From contig JAIUOC010000002.1 in the NCBI GenBank assembly GCA_020161265.1, forward strand, positions 558,001 through 622,000: a DNA stretch of 64,000 nucleotides, read 5' to 3'. Below the pieces are notes generated by a model, which did not search any database, had not been told where the DNA came from, and was given only the letters and a program-made list of their open reading frames with translations. This document shows, piece after piece, positions 26,003 through 35,073 of this stretch. This DNA is from Chloroflexota bacterium (GTDB lineage: Bacteria > Chloroflexota > Chloroflexia > Chloroflexales > Herpetosiphonaceae). Position 1 is the first letter of the stretch. Each line of letters opens with the position of its first letter. The position numbers and the translations under genes are program-made.

Positions 26003-26299
26003 TTATTCGTAGGTACAGGTTTTTAAGTAGACCACTAATTCCTCGGCATAGGCGACCATCCGCTGAGTATCGGCTTGGTAAATCACCTCTTTGCCTTGGC
26101 GGGTCGAAATCAACAAGCCCGCCCGTTTGAGCATGGTCAGGTGTTCCGAGGCGGTCGATTGGCCAATTTGGGCAAGTTCGGCAATTTCGCCGACCGTGAG
26201 TTGCTGATGGTTGGCAAACAAAAACAAAATCGTTTGGCGGGTTTCGTTGCCCAATGCCCGCAGAAAAGCTTGAATTTCAGTTGGGAGTGCCGCTGTCAT
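26003..26299 (-). CDS. ArsR-family winged-helix transcriptional regulator
   Basis: A 98-residue repressor-type protein. The fold is visible as FLRALGNETRQTILFLFA, the recognition helix region IAELAQIGQSTASEHLTMLKRA, and the wing LLISTRQGKEVIYQ. There is no CxC metal-binding pair; the only Cys is near the C-terminus (KTCTYE), so a metal signal is not indicated. The ATG at 26299 has AAGG seven bases upstream; an in-frame TTG two codons earlier is less likely. It precedes the reductase gene, and matching operator-like sites stand before each gene, suggesting autorepression plus control of the reductase. Confidence 0.88.
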   Translation of the reverse strand: MTAALPTEIQAFLRALGNETRQTILFLFANHQQLTVGEIAELAQIGQSTASEHLTMLKRAGLLISTRQGKEVIYQADTQRMVAYAEELVVYLKTCTYE

Positions 26300-26309
26300 G
26301 CTCAACCTT

Positions 26310-26331
26310 CATTTCGGTAATATCCGATATG
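26310..26331. promoter_or_regulatory. Putative ArsR-type operator, site 2
   Basis: CATTTCGG followed by an AT-rich centre and CGATATG, 10 bases upstream of the regulator start and overlapping its leader. It matches site 1 at both ends. Confidence 0.5.
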
Positions 26332-26423
26332 ATAATCCAAGTTGACACAAAAGTAAAGCCCCAGATTAAACCAAAAATCCCAAAGCCAGTGGGGCAGCAG
26401 CATTGCTTGCCCCATCGAGGTAA

Positions 26424-27185
26424 TCAATTAACTGAGATCAATGGCCGATTGATCGTGGTGATATAGCCATAATCAATTGCCCGACTAGTACTGTAGATAA
26501 ACCCACGTTCTTCGAGCATCGGGTAAAGATAGGTTGGCTGAATATCAGTCAAAGTCAATAATTGCTGGCCTGGCTCCAAGGTTGTCAAGGCTTCCAAGGT
26601 ATTGACCAAGGGCAAGGGCGTTTTGAGGCCACGATTATCGATCACGGTGGGTTGTTGCAGCACTGGACGAGCCGCAAACCATTGCTCTTCGCCAGGCAAT
26701 TGGCGATAAAGATAACAATCCCAGCGTTCACGATTTGGCCGTTGCCAACTGACAAAGCCTTGGTGATCTAAAGCGGCACTAATCGGCTGAGGATCAAATG
26801 AATTAACTAATAATAAGACCATACCAGCGGGCACTGCTTTGGCGCTACGCAAAATCAATTGCACCGGATCATCAACTTCATTGGTTAATTGATCAACCTG
26901 AATTGTGCGATAAATTGGCCGTTCTTGCAGCCAGACTGGTGGCTCTTGGGGCGTACCTTCGGGCTGATTGGTGGCATTTAAGGCCTGATTGACCGCCATC
27001 AGCAATTGATCAACTTCTAAGTGCATCATTTGGGCCAATTGGCTGAGTGTCAACCAACGACTTAAAATCCGTCGCAAATGTGGATTCGACAGGCGAGCCA
27101 GCCTTGGCACGTTCAATACGAGCCAATCTTCTAGCTCAGGATGCCGTCCCAGCAATTCACCAACACGCATCGTTGCGGTAATCAT
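26424..27185 (-). CDS. DUF1858 / DUF2249 / TusA-like fusion protein
   Basis: A 253-residue protein in three parts. Residues 1-65 match a DUF1858-type helical domain (VGELLGRHPELEDWL, ARLSNPHLRRILSRWLTLSQLA). Residues 85-165 match DUF2249 (VPAGMVLLLVNSFDPQPI, then RWDCYLYRQL). Residues 180-240 resemble the TusA/SirA sulfur-carrier fold (IDNRGLKTPLPLVNTLEAL, LLTLTDIQPTYLYPMLEERG). The TusA Cys that carries persulfide (normally CPxP) is Thr here (TPLP), so sulfur transfer by the usual route is unlikely. These domains often accompany nitric oxide or redox metabolism, but no such genes are nearby. GGGGAGG precedes the ATG. Confidence 0.7.
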   Translation of the reverse strand: MITATMRVGELLGRHPELEDWLVLNVPRLARLSNPHLRRILSRWLTLSQLAQMMHLEVDQLLMAVNQALNATNQPEGTPQEPPVWLQERPIYRTIQVDQLTNEVDDPVQLILRSAKAVPAGMVLLLVNSFDPQPISAALDHQGFVSWQRPNRERWDCYLYRQLPGEEQWFAARPVLQQPTVIDNRGLKTPLPLVNTLEALTTLEPGQQLLTLTDIQPTYLYPMLEERGFIYSTSRAIDYGYITTINRPLISVN

Positions 27186-27371
27186 CGCAGCCTCCCCCAG
27201 ACCTTCAAAGCCTGTTGCCGTTGCGTGGCCATACCGATCCTCCTTTGTCGTGATTCAGTTTAATCAGCCAAGCGTAACCGCTAAAGTGGGAATTTGCCTA
27301 CGCTATGTAACAATTTCTTCACGATCGCCACCAAGCTTAATCTGCCAAAGCCTGAGACTGGCCCGCAACCG

Positions 27372-27398
27372 TTGATCGCAAGAAGGCTGTGCTATAAT
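27372..27398 (+). promoter_or_regulatory. Promoter of lon, extended -10
   Basis: TATAAT at 27393-27398 is preceded by TG in the extended -10 arrangement (TGCTATAAT). TTGATC at 27372-27377 is a possible -35 with short 15-base spacing. Predicted start of transcription is near 27405, 50 bases before the lon start codon. No heat-shock CIRCE element was seen. Confidence 0.65.
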
Positions 27399-27454
27399 GC
27401 CCCGTATGTTTCAACGAGCAACCCAAGCCAAAATTGCGATAAAAGGTGTAACCC

Positions 27455-29902
27455 ATGGCAGATGATCGACAGTTGGTGGATGAAATTCCGGCAGCAACCA
27501 CGCTGGAATTACCAGTGCTTCCACTCATCAATACCGTGCTTTTTCCAACAATGGTCACCCCGCTTTTTGTAGCCCGCGAGCTATCAATGGCTGCGATCGA
27601 AGCAGCGATGAGCGCCGATCGGCAAATTGTCGCGGTGGCTCAACGAGCGATTGAAATCGAGGAGCACGATACCAGCCAACTGTATCAGGTCGGGGTGATT
27701 GCCCATATTGAACGGGTTCTAAAACTGCCCGATGGCACAACCTCGGTCTTAGTGCAAGGCCAACAGCGGGTACAAATCGTCGATTGGCTGGCAACTGAAC
27801 CCTACATTAATGCCCAAGTGCAGATCATCGAGCCAGATCATGAATCAAGTTTGGCGATTGAGGCCATGATGCGCGGCGTGTTGGCTTCCTACGAAAAAGT
27901 GGTCAAACTAAGCCGCACGATGCCCGATGATGCCTATGTTGCTGCGCTCAACCTTGAAGATGCTAGCGCCTTGGCCGACTTAATCGCCTCGACCTTGCCG
28001 CTTGATATCGTGCGTCGTCAACAATTACTCGAACTTTTTGAGATCGAAGAGCGCTTGCGGCGGCTGAGTGTGGTGCTCTCACAAGAGATCGATGTGCTTG
28101 AATTAGAGCATCACATTCAAAATCAGGTGCAAAAAGAGGTCGATAAATCGCAACGGGATTTCTTCCTGCGCGAACAACTCAAGGCCATTCAAACCGAGCT
28201 GGGCCAAGAAGATCCATTGACCCGCGAATTGAATGAACTGCATGATCGGATTGTTGCGGCCAATTTGCCTGCCAAAGCCCAAGCCAAAGCCTTAGAAGAG
28301 CTTGGTCGCTTGGAAATGATGCCGCCAGCTGCACCTGAATATAGCGTTATTCGGACGTATTTGGATTGGTTGTTAGAACTGCCATGGTCGAAAACCAGCG
28401 CCGATGTTGCTGATCTTGAAGTGGCGGCCAAGGTGCTCGAAAACAACCACTATGGCTTGAAAAAAGTCAAAGAACGGATTTTAGAATTTATTGCCGTGCG
28501 CATGTTGGCTGGTGATAGCACCAAATCGCCAATTTTATGTTTTGTTGGCCCGCCAGGTGTCGGCAAAACTAGCCTTGGCCGTTCGGTCGCCGAGGCGTTA
28601 GGCCGCGAGTTTGTGCGGCTTTCGCTTGGTGGCGTGCACGATGAGGCTGAAATTCGCGGCCATCGCCGCACCTATATTGGAGCCATGCCAGGCCGCATCA
28701 TCCAAACCATGAAAGATGCAGGCACGATCAACCCAGTTTTTATGCTTGATGAAATCGATAAGCTGGGCAATGATTTCCGCGGCGACCCAGCAGCGGCCTT
28801 GCTTGAGGTACTTGATCCTGAGCAAAATAATACCTTTGCCGATCACTACCTTGATCTGCCGTATGATCTTTCGAAGATTATGTTTATTACCACTGCCAAC
28901 ATGCTCGACCCAATCGACGAGCCATTGCTTGATCGGATGGAGATTGTTGAGCTACCAGGCTATATCGAAGAAGAAAAAGTGCAAATTGCCCGTAAATTCT
29001 TGATTCCCAAGCAAATCGAGGCCAATGGCTTGAAGCAACATCCGATTACGATCAGCGATGAAGCCTTGCGCCAAATCATTCGCACCTACACCTGGGAAGC
29101 GGGCGTGCGCAACCTTGAGCGCGAAATTGGCGGCATTTGTCGTAAAATTGCTCGCCGTGTCGCCGAGAAAAAGCGCTATCCACGCCGAATCACGCCAACC
29201 ATGCTCACCGATTTTCTTGGTCAGCCGCCGTTTGACTATAGCCGCGCCAATGATCGCGATGAAATCGGGGTGGCGACAGGTATGGTTTGGTCGAGCAACG
29301 GCGGCGATGTGGTCGCAATCGAAACCGCGATTGTTGATGGCAAAGGCACAACCACCCTGACTGGCCAACTTGGCGATGTGATGCAAGAATCAGCCCAAGC
29401 AGCGCTTTCGTATGCCCGAGCCTCATCGCGCCGTTTGGGGATCGATGGCAAACGCTTCGAAAAAATCGATATTCATATTCACGTACCCGAAGGTGGTGTG
29501 CCCAAGGATGGGCCATCGGCAGGGATTACTTTAGCCTGTTCGGTCATTTCAGCCTTAACCCATCGGCCATTGCGCCGCGATGTGGCCATGACTGGCGAAA
29601 TCACCCTGCGCGGGCGAGTGCTGCCAATCGGCGGGCTGCGTGACAAAATTTTAGGGGCATATCGCGCAGGCATCACCACCATGCTGATTCCCAAAAAGAA
29701 TTTGCGTGATTTGGAAGAAGTGCCCAACAATGTGCGCCGCCAAATAACCGTGGTTGCGGTTGAACATATGGATGAGGTCTTACCAATTGCCTTTGTCTCA
29801 AATCCGCTTGAGCGCGGCAGCCAACACACTAGCGACGGCGATCAAACCAGCGTGGTACTACCAACGATCACCCAACCGCAGCTTGGCTCAGTCGAATTGT
29901 GA
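27455..29902 (+). CDS. lon: ATP-dependent protease Lon (LonA)
   Basis: An 815-residue cytoplasmic AAA+ protease that degrades misfolded and regulatory proteins. Order of parts: the N-terminal substrate-binding LON domain (LPVLPLINTVLFPTMVTPL onward), a coiled-coil region (QVQKEVDKSQRDFFLREQLK), the ATPase with Walker A GPPGVGKTSLG and Walker B PVFMLDEIDKLG, and the serine-lysine protease domain with PKDGPSAGITLA (catalytic Ser) and GLRDKILGAYRAG (catalytic Lys). Length fits LonA (E. coli 784). It has AAGGTG before the ATG and an extended -10 promoter. It appears monocistronic. Confidence 0.97.
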   Translation: MADDRQLVDEIPAATTLELPVLPLINTVLFPTMVTPLFVARELSMAAIEAAMSADRQIVAVAQRAIEIEEHDTSQLYQVGVIAHIERVLKLPDGTTSVLVQGQQRVQIVDWLATEPYINAQVQIIEPDHESSLAIEAMMRGVLASYEKVVKLSRTMPDDAYVAALNLEDASALADLIASTLPLDIVRRQQLLELFEIEERLRRLSVVLSQEIDVLELEHHIQNQVQKEVDKSQRDFFLREQLKAIQTELGQEDPLTRELNELHDRIVAANLPAKAQAKALEELGRLEMMPPAAPEYSVIRTYLDWLLELPWSKTSADVADLEVAAKVLENNHYGLKKVKERILEFIAVRMLAGDSTKSPILCFVGPPGVGKTSLGRSVAEALGREFVRLSLGGVHDEAEIRGHRRTYIGAMPGRIIQTMKDAGTINPVFMLDEIDKLGNDFRGDPAAALLEVLDPEQNNTFADHYLDLPYDLSKIMFITTANMLDPIDEPLLDRMEIVELPGYIEEEKVQIARKFLIPKQIEANGLKQHPITISDEALRQIIRTYTWEAGVRNLEREIGGICRKIARRVAEKKRYPRRITPTMLTDFLGQPPFDYSRANDRDEIGVATGMVWSSNGGDVVAIETAIVDGKGTTTLTGQLGDVMQESAQAALSYARASSRRLGIDGKRFEKIDIHIHVPEGGVPKDGPSAGITLACSVISALTHRPLRRDVAMTGEITLRGRVLPIGGLRDKILGAYRAGITTMLIPKKNLRDLEEVPNNVRRQITVVAVEHMDEVLPIAFVSNPLERGSQHTSDGDQTSVVLPTITQPQLGSVEL

Positions 29903-30102
29903 TTTATTGCGCAAGTTGGTAAGCTCGGAAGTAAACTCACCCTCGTAAGCTAGGATTAAAGTCATCCATTCAAGTAGCACAATCGCGTACTCTTGGCATG
30001 ATACCTGCCTAGGTAGCTACATGAGATTAGGCGATTGGACGCAGGAAACCTGACCTTTGCGAGGTTTTTAAATCGATCCACATTACGGGGGTATTGCAGA
30101 TT

Positions 30103-30474
30103 ATGCAACATATCGTGGTTGTTGATGATACACCAGCGTTAGCCGAATTAGTCATGCGCATGTTGACTCGCTATGGCTATAGTGTGCGCACGCTGAGTGG
30201 CGGGCTGCAATTAATTGAATATATGCGCCAACATCGCCCAGCACTTGTACTACTCGATGTAGGACTGCCAGTCAAAGATGGTTGGACGCTGATTCGCGAA
30301 ATTCGCATGCAGCCTGATTTAGCACATATTCCGGTGATCGCCGTCACCGCACATGCCGCCGACGAAGACCGCCAACGCGCCTTCAGTGCTGGCTATACCA
30401 ATTATCTTTCTAAGCCGTTTGATGTTCAAGATTTATTGCAGATGGTGCGCGGATACGTGCCATCGGCAGTCTAG
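30103..30474 (+). CDS. CheY-like single-domain response regulator
   Basis: A 123-residue receiver domain with no output domain. The acidic pocket (VVVDDTPA), phospho-acceptor Asp (LVLLDVGLPVKDGW), switch Thr (VIAVTAHAADEDR) and Lys (YLSKPFDVQDLL) are intact, so phosphorylation by a histidine kinase is expected. The ATG at 30103 follows GGGGGT at a somewhat long distance; an in-frame TTG at 30094 is too close to that site. An rRNA methyltransferase gene begins 11 bases later and is probably cotranscribed. No kinase gene is adjacent. Confidence 0.88.
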   Translation: MQHIVVVDDTPALAELVMRMLTRYGYSVRTLSGGLQLIEYMRQHRPALVLLDVGLPVKDGWTLIREIRMQPDLAHIPVIAVTAHAADEDRQRAFSAGYTNYLSKPFDVQDLLQMVRGYVPSAV

Positions 30475-30485
30475 AGGAGTCGTGT

Positions 30486-31679
30486 GTGGCCGCCCGTTCA
30501 ATGCCAACAATCAACTTGCCAACCCAGCTAAAGGCTCATCTTCAGGCCGGCCATCCATGGGTCTACCGCGACCATGTGCCGCCTAGTACTCGTTTAGCCA
30601 GCGGCACATGGGTGCGGCTACACTGTGGCAATTGGCAAGGATTTGGCTTGTGGGATGCTCGCTCGCCGATCGCTCTACGCATTTTTTCGAGCCGCATGCA
30701 GCCCGATGCCAACTGGATCAAAACGGTTGTGCAGCAAGCATGGCAAGCGCGTGAACCGTTGCGCCAAACTGCCACCACTGCCTATCGTTTGCTGTTTGGC
30801 GAGGGCGATGGCCTACCAGGGATCACCGTTGATCTCTATAATCAATATGCCGTGATCGCGACCTACGCCGATTGTGTTGAGGTATTGATTGCCGATGTGG
30901 TCAAAGCCTTACAAGCTAGCGTGCCGCAACTGCGGGGCGTAGTGCGCCGCCGCCGCGACGATAGCGAAAACGACGATGAAACTGGCAAAATTGAGTTGTT
31001 GTGGGGCGAATTGCCACCAGCTCAATTGGTGATCGAAGAACATGGCCTTAAATTAATTGCTAATTTGTTTGAGGGCCAGAAAACTGGCTTATTCCTTGAT
31101 CATCGTGAAAACCGCCATACCATTGAACAATGGAGCAATGGTAAAACGGTGCTCAATTGCTTCTCATATACTGGGGCATTTTCGTTATACGCTGCTCGGG
31201 GCGGAGCAACTGCCACCACCAGCGTCGATATTGCACCAGCTGCTGCCCACGATGCTGAGCAAAATTTTATGCTCAATGGCTTGATGAACGAACATCAGCG
31301 CTTTTTGGCCCGCGATTGCTTCGATTTTCTCAGTCGCACGATTCAGCGTGGCGAAACCTATGATTTGGTGATTCTCGACCCGCCTTCGTTTGCTCGCTCG
31401 AAGAAGAATATTCATGCAGCAACTCGTGCTTATGTCAAACTCAATGTCTTAGCGATTCAATGTGTGGCTAAGGGTGGGCTATTGGCCTCGGCCAGTTGTA
31501 CCAGCCAACTTTCGCCCGCCAATTTTCGCTTGATGCTGGGCGAAGCTGCTGCCCAAACTGATCAGCAATTGCGAATCATTCATGAAGCTGGGCAAGCGCT
31601 CGATCACCCAGTACCAGCGCATTTTAATGAAGGCCGCTATCTCAAGTTTGTGCTAGCTCGCGTTGATGAGCGGATGTGA
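30486..31679 (+). CDS. Class I SAM-dependent rRNA methyltransferase, RlmI-like
   Basis: A 397-residue protein with an N-terminal PUA-type RNA-binding domain (KAHLQAGHPWVYRDHV, GTWVRLHCGNWQGFGLWD) and a C-terminal Rossmann methyltransferase: GLFLDHRENR, VLNCFSYTGAFSLYAARGGA (SAM-binding motif I) and DLVILDPPSFARSK (catalytic motif). This is the RlmI/YccW group that methylates cytosine C5 in 23S rRNA; the precise target is inferred. GTG at 30486 is preceded by GAGGAG. It follows the receiver gene by 11 bases, an unusual partnership. Confidence 0.88.
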   Translation: MAARSMPTINLPTQLKAHLQAGHPWVYRDHVPPSTRLASGTWVRLHCGNWQGFGLWDARSPIALRIFSSRMQPDANWIKTVVQQAWQAREPLRQTATTAYRLLFGEGDGLPGITVDLYNQYAVIATYADCVEVLIADVVKALQASVPQLRGVVRRRRDDSENDDETGKIELLWGELPPAQLVIEEHGLKLIANLFEGQKTGLFLDHRENRHTIEQWSNGKTVLNCFSYTGAFSLYAARGGATATTSVDIAPAAAHDAEQNFMLNGLMNEHQRFLARDCFDFLSRTIQRGETYDLVILDPPSFARSKKNIHAATRAYVKLNVLAIQCVAKGGLLASASCTSQLSPANFRLMLGEAAAQTDQQLRIIHEAGQALDHPVPAHFNEGRYLKFVLARVDERM

Positions 31680-31931
31680 TAGGTGTGATCTAACCGCGAA
31701 GAACACGAAGGCTGCTAAGATCTCCAATGTCTGGATTGGCGATCTCATTGTTTCTGCCAACTCCCAGCCTTTGCGTTCTTCGTGCTCTTCGCGGTTTCAA
31801 CGCTTAATTTGCTTTCTGGATTATTTCCATTACCCCAACTCCCAGCCTTCGCGTTCTTCGTGCTCTTCGCGGTTTCAGTGCTCCCGATCTCCATTCCAAA
31901 CTAGCTCATTTATGCTAAAAAGCCCAATTTA
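31680..31931. repeat. Repeat-filled intergenic region before mutL, with 43-bp duplication
   Basis: The gap contains a CGCGAAGAACACGAAGG block (31692-31715) and two 43-base direct copies (31757-31799 and 31835-31877) that differ at one position and are 35 bases apart. Each copy starts CCAACTCCCAGCC and ends TTCTTCGTG/CTCTTCGCGG-type 9-base reiterations. No gene is seen. Confidence 0.75.
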
Positions 31932-31940
31932 TGCTACAAT
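31932..31940 (+). promoter_or_regulatory. Extended -10 promoter of mutL (TGCTACAAT)
   Basis: TATGCTACAATAG occurs here and again before cmk (54901-54913). There is no good -35 at 17 bases, which fits an extended -10 promoter. It lies about 38 bases before the mutL start codon. Confidence 0.5.
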
Positions 31941-31977
31941 AGCAAGGCAGAATGTGTATCTACGAGGAGCCTGAGCA

Positions 31978-33873
31978 ATGCCAATTCGTGTTTTAGACCC
32001 AACTTTAGCCGCCCAAATCGCTGCTGGCGAGGTGGTTGAACGCCCAGCCTCGGTTGTCAAAGAATTAATCGAAAATTCGGTCGATGCTGGCGCTACCGAG
32101 ATTCGGGTCGAGGCACGCGAGGGCGGCAAACGCGAGTTGCGCATTCAAGATAATGGCTGTGGCATTGCCAGCGACGAGGTTGAAACGGCATTTTTGCGCC
32201 ATGCCACCAGCAAGGTAACCGAAATTGAAGATTTATTTTCGATTCGCACGCTGGGTTTTCGTGGCGAAGCCTTGCCGTCAATCGCCTCAGTTGCTCAAGT
32301 AACCTGCCTTACCCGCACTGCTGCCGATGAAGTTGGCACTGAATTGCGGATCGCAGGCGGCGAAATTCAGGCTAAAACGCCGCGTGGCTGCTCAGTTGGC
32401 ACAACCTTCACAATCCGCAATCTGTTTTATAACACCCCAGCACGGCTCAAATTTATGCGCTCCGATGCTACCGAAATGAGCCAAATCAGCACGATCGTTA
32501 CCCAATATGCCTTGGCCTACCCCAACATTCGCTGGACCTTGCTGCTCGATGGCAAGCTGGCTTTGCAAACTCCAGGCAATGGACGCTTGCTCGATGCCTT
32601 AATCGAATTGTATGGGATTGATGTTGGCCGCGAGATGATTAGTGTTGATCGTACCTCGGAAGCCGAAGATGAAACCGTGCGGGTCCACGGCTTTGTCAGC
32701 CAGCCCTCGACCTTTCGCGCTGCCCGTTCGTATATGCACCTATTCGTTAATCAGCGCTGGATCAAGCCGCAAGGCAATTTGGTCTATATGATCGAAGAGG
32801 CCTACCATACCTTATTAATGAAGGGTCGGCATCCGATTGTGGCCTTGAATATTGAGCTTGAGCCAGAAGCGGTTGATGTGAATGTGCATCCAACCAAGAG
32901 CGAAGTCAAATTCCGCAATCAATCGCATGTCTATGGCGCATTGACCAAAGCGGTGCGCGAAGCCTTGGCCGCTCAAAGCACTATTCGGGCTTGGACAGGC
33001 TTTGGAGCCAATGAAAGTGTCAATCGGCGGGTCGAATTACGCTCGCCCAATGGTGAACGACGTGGCGCAAGCAATGATGCACCCTTGTTTGATGATGCGC
33101 CAGCAGCGCCACGCCCTCAGGTCAATAATTATCCTGATGATGATTTTGATTCGACCGTGAATTTGCCGCCAATCGCGAAACAAACGCGGTTTGAAACTCC
33201 AACCACCAGCCAAGCCAGCAGCTTCTTGCCGCCGCAACAACAGGCTTTTGATTCGGCGTATGCGCCGAGTATGCCAGCCCCAGGCGAGGCCAAATTGCCC
33301 ATGTTACGGGTGGTTGGCCAAGTTAACGAAACCTATATTGTGGCCGAAAGCAGCGATGGTATGTATTTGGTCGATCAGCATGCGGCCCACGAACGGGTGG
33401 TGTATGAGCGCTTGATGGCCGAACATCAGGATGTGCCAATTGAACGCCAAACCCTGATGTTAGCGCAACCGATTGAATTACCACCAGCGGTCACCCGCTT
33501 GCTCAGCGCTCATTTGGTCGATTTAGAGCAATGGGGCTTTGAGGCCGAGGAATTTGGCGAAGGCACATTAATGTTGCGAGCGGTGCCAAGTGGCTTGCAT
33601 GTTGGCCAAATTGCTACGGCATTGATGGAAATCGCTGATCATTTAAGTTATGAAGGCGGAGCCACTAGCGACGATCGACGTGAAAAAATGTTGACCACGA
33701 TCGCCTGTCATAGCTCAATTCGCGCGGGCAAAACCCTGACCCACGAAGAGATGCGCCAGCTTTTGCAACAACTTGAGCGCTGCGAAATGCCGCGCACCTG
33801 CCCGCATGGCCGCCCAACCATGCTCCAAATCACCCAAGGCCAAATCGAACGCCAATTTGGGCGCAAAGGATGA
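31978..33873 (+). CDS. mutL: DNA mismatch repair protein MutL
   Basis: A 631-residue GHKL ATPase of mismatch repair. The N-terminal ATPase has AAQIAAGEVVERPASVVKEL, DAGATEIRV...DNGCGI, and RTLGFRGEALPSIASV. A variable linker (about 340-440) leads to the C-terminal dimerisation/endonuclease domain with MYLVDQHAAHERVVYERL, which matches the metal-binding DQHA(X)2E(X)4E motif; it is therefore predicted to nick DNA itself, as in bacteria lacking MutH. The late CPHGRPTMLQI is also typical. GAGGAG precedes the ATG. No mutS is in the window. Confidence 0.97.
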   Translation: MPIRVLDPTLAAQIAAGEVVERPASVVKELIENSVDAGATEIRVEAREGGKRELRIQDNGCGIASDEVETAFLRHATSKVTEIEDLFSIRTLGFRGEALPSIASVAQVTCLTRTAADEVGTELRIAGGEIQAKTPRGCSVGTTFTIRNLFYNTPARLKFMRSDATEMSQISTIVTQYALAYPNIRWTLLLDGKLALQTPGNGRLLDALIELYGIDVGREMISVDRTSEAEDETVRVHGFVSQPSTFRAARSYMHLFVNQRWIKPQGNLVYMIEEAYHTLLMKGRHPIVALNIELEPEAVDVNVHPTKSEVKFRNQSHVYGALTKAVREALAAQSTIRAWTGFGANESVNRRVELRSPNGERRGASNDAPLFDDAPAAPRPQVNNYPDDDFDSTVNLPPIAKQTRFETPTTSQASSFLPPQQQAFDSAYAPSMPAPGEAKLPMLRVVGQVNETYIVAESSDGMYLVDQHAAHERVVYERLMAEHQDVPIERQTLMLAQPIELPPAVTRLLSAHLVDLEQWGFEAEEFGEGTLMLRAVPSGLHVGQIATALMEIADHLSYEGGATSDDRREKMLTTIACHSSIRAGKTLTHEEMRQLLQQLERCEMPRTCPHGRPTMLQITQGQIERQFGRKG

Positions 33874-33877
33874 TATA

Positions 33878-34105
33878 AGAGCATAGAACATAGGATTTAG
33901 GGGCATTTAACGCAGAGGCACAGAGACGATTTAGGGGTCAGGAGCCAGCGATCAGGAGTCAGGATTGACGCTTGAGTTCGGTAATGCCAAGCTGACCCCT
34001 CGCCCCTGAATCCTGAACCCTTCGTGTCCTTCGTGGTTAAAAAACTAACTTCCAATAACACCCAAGATCATTTTATGTTCTATGTTCTATGCTCTATGTT
34101 CTTCA
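33878..34105. repeat. Repeat-filled intergenic region between mutL and a DMT permease
   Basis: Contains CATAGAA-type blocks at 33880-33895 and 34072-34102, GGTCAGG/GATCAGG-type blocks (33933-33966), their complement (33993-34019) and a CTTCGTGTCCTTCGTGG block (34019-34038). The two genes are convergent and no clear terminator hairpin is seen. Confidence 0.7.
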
Positions 34106-34972
34106 CTAGATTTGCCAAATAAACAAGGCGAGGGTTGCTAAACTAATCGCGATGATTTTGCGGGCAGTTAATTGTTCGCGGAACAATGGCACAGCAATAA
34201 TCGCCGTAATTGGCGTTTTGAGGTTAATTGCTAGCAGCACAAATGGCAGCGTTGCCGCGTCGGACATGGCTTGGGCATGCATCATCGCCACAAAACCACC
34301 GAAGGTGATCAAGCCAACTACCGCACCCCAACCCCATTCGTGGCGGCGCACTTGCGGTGTAAGGTGCAAGCCAGGAATCACCCCAGCCGCAAAATCAACA
34401 AACATCAACAATCCAATTTGTGCCCCAAAATTACGCGCATAGGTCACAGCAGCAAAACTTGAAACCACCAACAAGCCTAAACAAACATAGGTGGCGTTGC
34501 TTAGTTTCTCGCTACCTTTAACTTGAGCGCCAATGAGCACGGCGACTGCGGTTAATACACAAGCCAGTAGATTGCCCAGCGTAGGATTACCAGCCTGCGA
34601 AGGCAAATTGATCGTGACCGAGCCAACTTGCAGCATATTCCAAGCGGCGGGCAAGAGTAGAATCATCACTCCAGCAATCACTAAATCCAAATTGCTAATC
34701 GCAAAAACCAATGAGGCAGGCGAATGCTCCAAGGCTTTGGCGCGGGCAATCGTGGCAAAATAAAAGGTCACGCCAGCCAAAAAGGCCAAAATCGCCGCCG
34801 GCCACGACCACGATTCACCGCTGGCGATAAAATAGATTAGCCCACAAATTGTTGCAATCACACTTGAAGCATAAACCATCTGGGCCGGACGGGTCCGACT
34901 AGCAAGCGCCTTGAAGAGCAGTGACAATCCCGAATAGGCCACTACTGCCAAAGCTGTTAATCCAAAAACCAT
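34106..34972 (-). CDS. DMT-superfamily (EamA-like) transporter
   Basis: A 288-residue protein with about ten hydrophobic segments and an internal two-fold repeat typical of drug/metabolite transporters. Examples are MVFGLTALAVVAYSGLSLLF, PASLVFAISNLDLVIAG and the last-helix pair LPFVLLAINLKTPITAIIAV...KIIAISLATLALFIW. The ATG at 34972 has GGTGG seven bases upstream; an upstream ATG at 35065 would add 31 polar residues with no site. It lies about 100 bases after the cupin gene on the same strand and may be the tail of the liv operon. The substrate is unknown; a metabolite or amino-acid exporter would fit the context. Confidence 0.8.
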   Translation of the reverse strand: MVFGLTALAVVAYSGLSLLFKALASRTRPAQMVYASSVIATICGLIYFIASGESWSWPAAILAFLAGVTFYFATIARAKALEHSPASLVFAISNLDLVIAGVMILLLPAAWNMLQVGSVTINLPSQAGNPTLGNLLACVLTAVAVLIGAQVKGSEKLSNATYVCLGLLVVSSFAAVTYARNFGAQIGLLMFVDFAAGVIPGLHLTPQVRRHEWGWGAVVGLITFGGFVAMMHAQAMSDAATLPFVLLAINLKTPITAIIAVPLFREQLTARKIIAISLATLALFIWQI

Positions 34973-35073
34973 CGTGTTCCACCTTGGTGTGTCAATAAAG
35001 AGTTCAATGCTGGTTGGAACAGAGACGACAAAAAAGCGCGGGAAGACCCGCGCCCAAAGACTCATCAGCGAGG

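Noticed and set aside
31757..31877. Two 43-base repeats with a 35-base spacer, CRISPR-like in size
   Set aside because: Only two copies, internally low-complexity, part of a genome-style intergenic repeat family, and no cas gene nearby.
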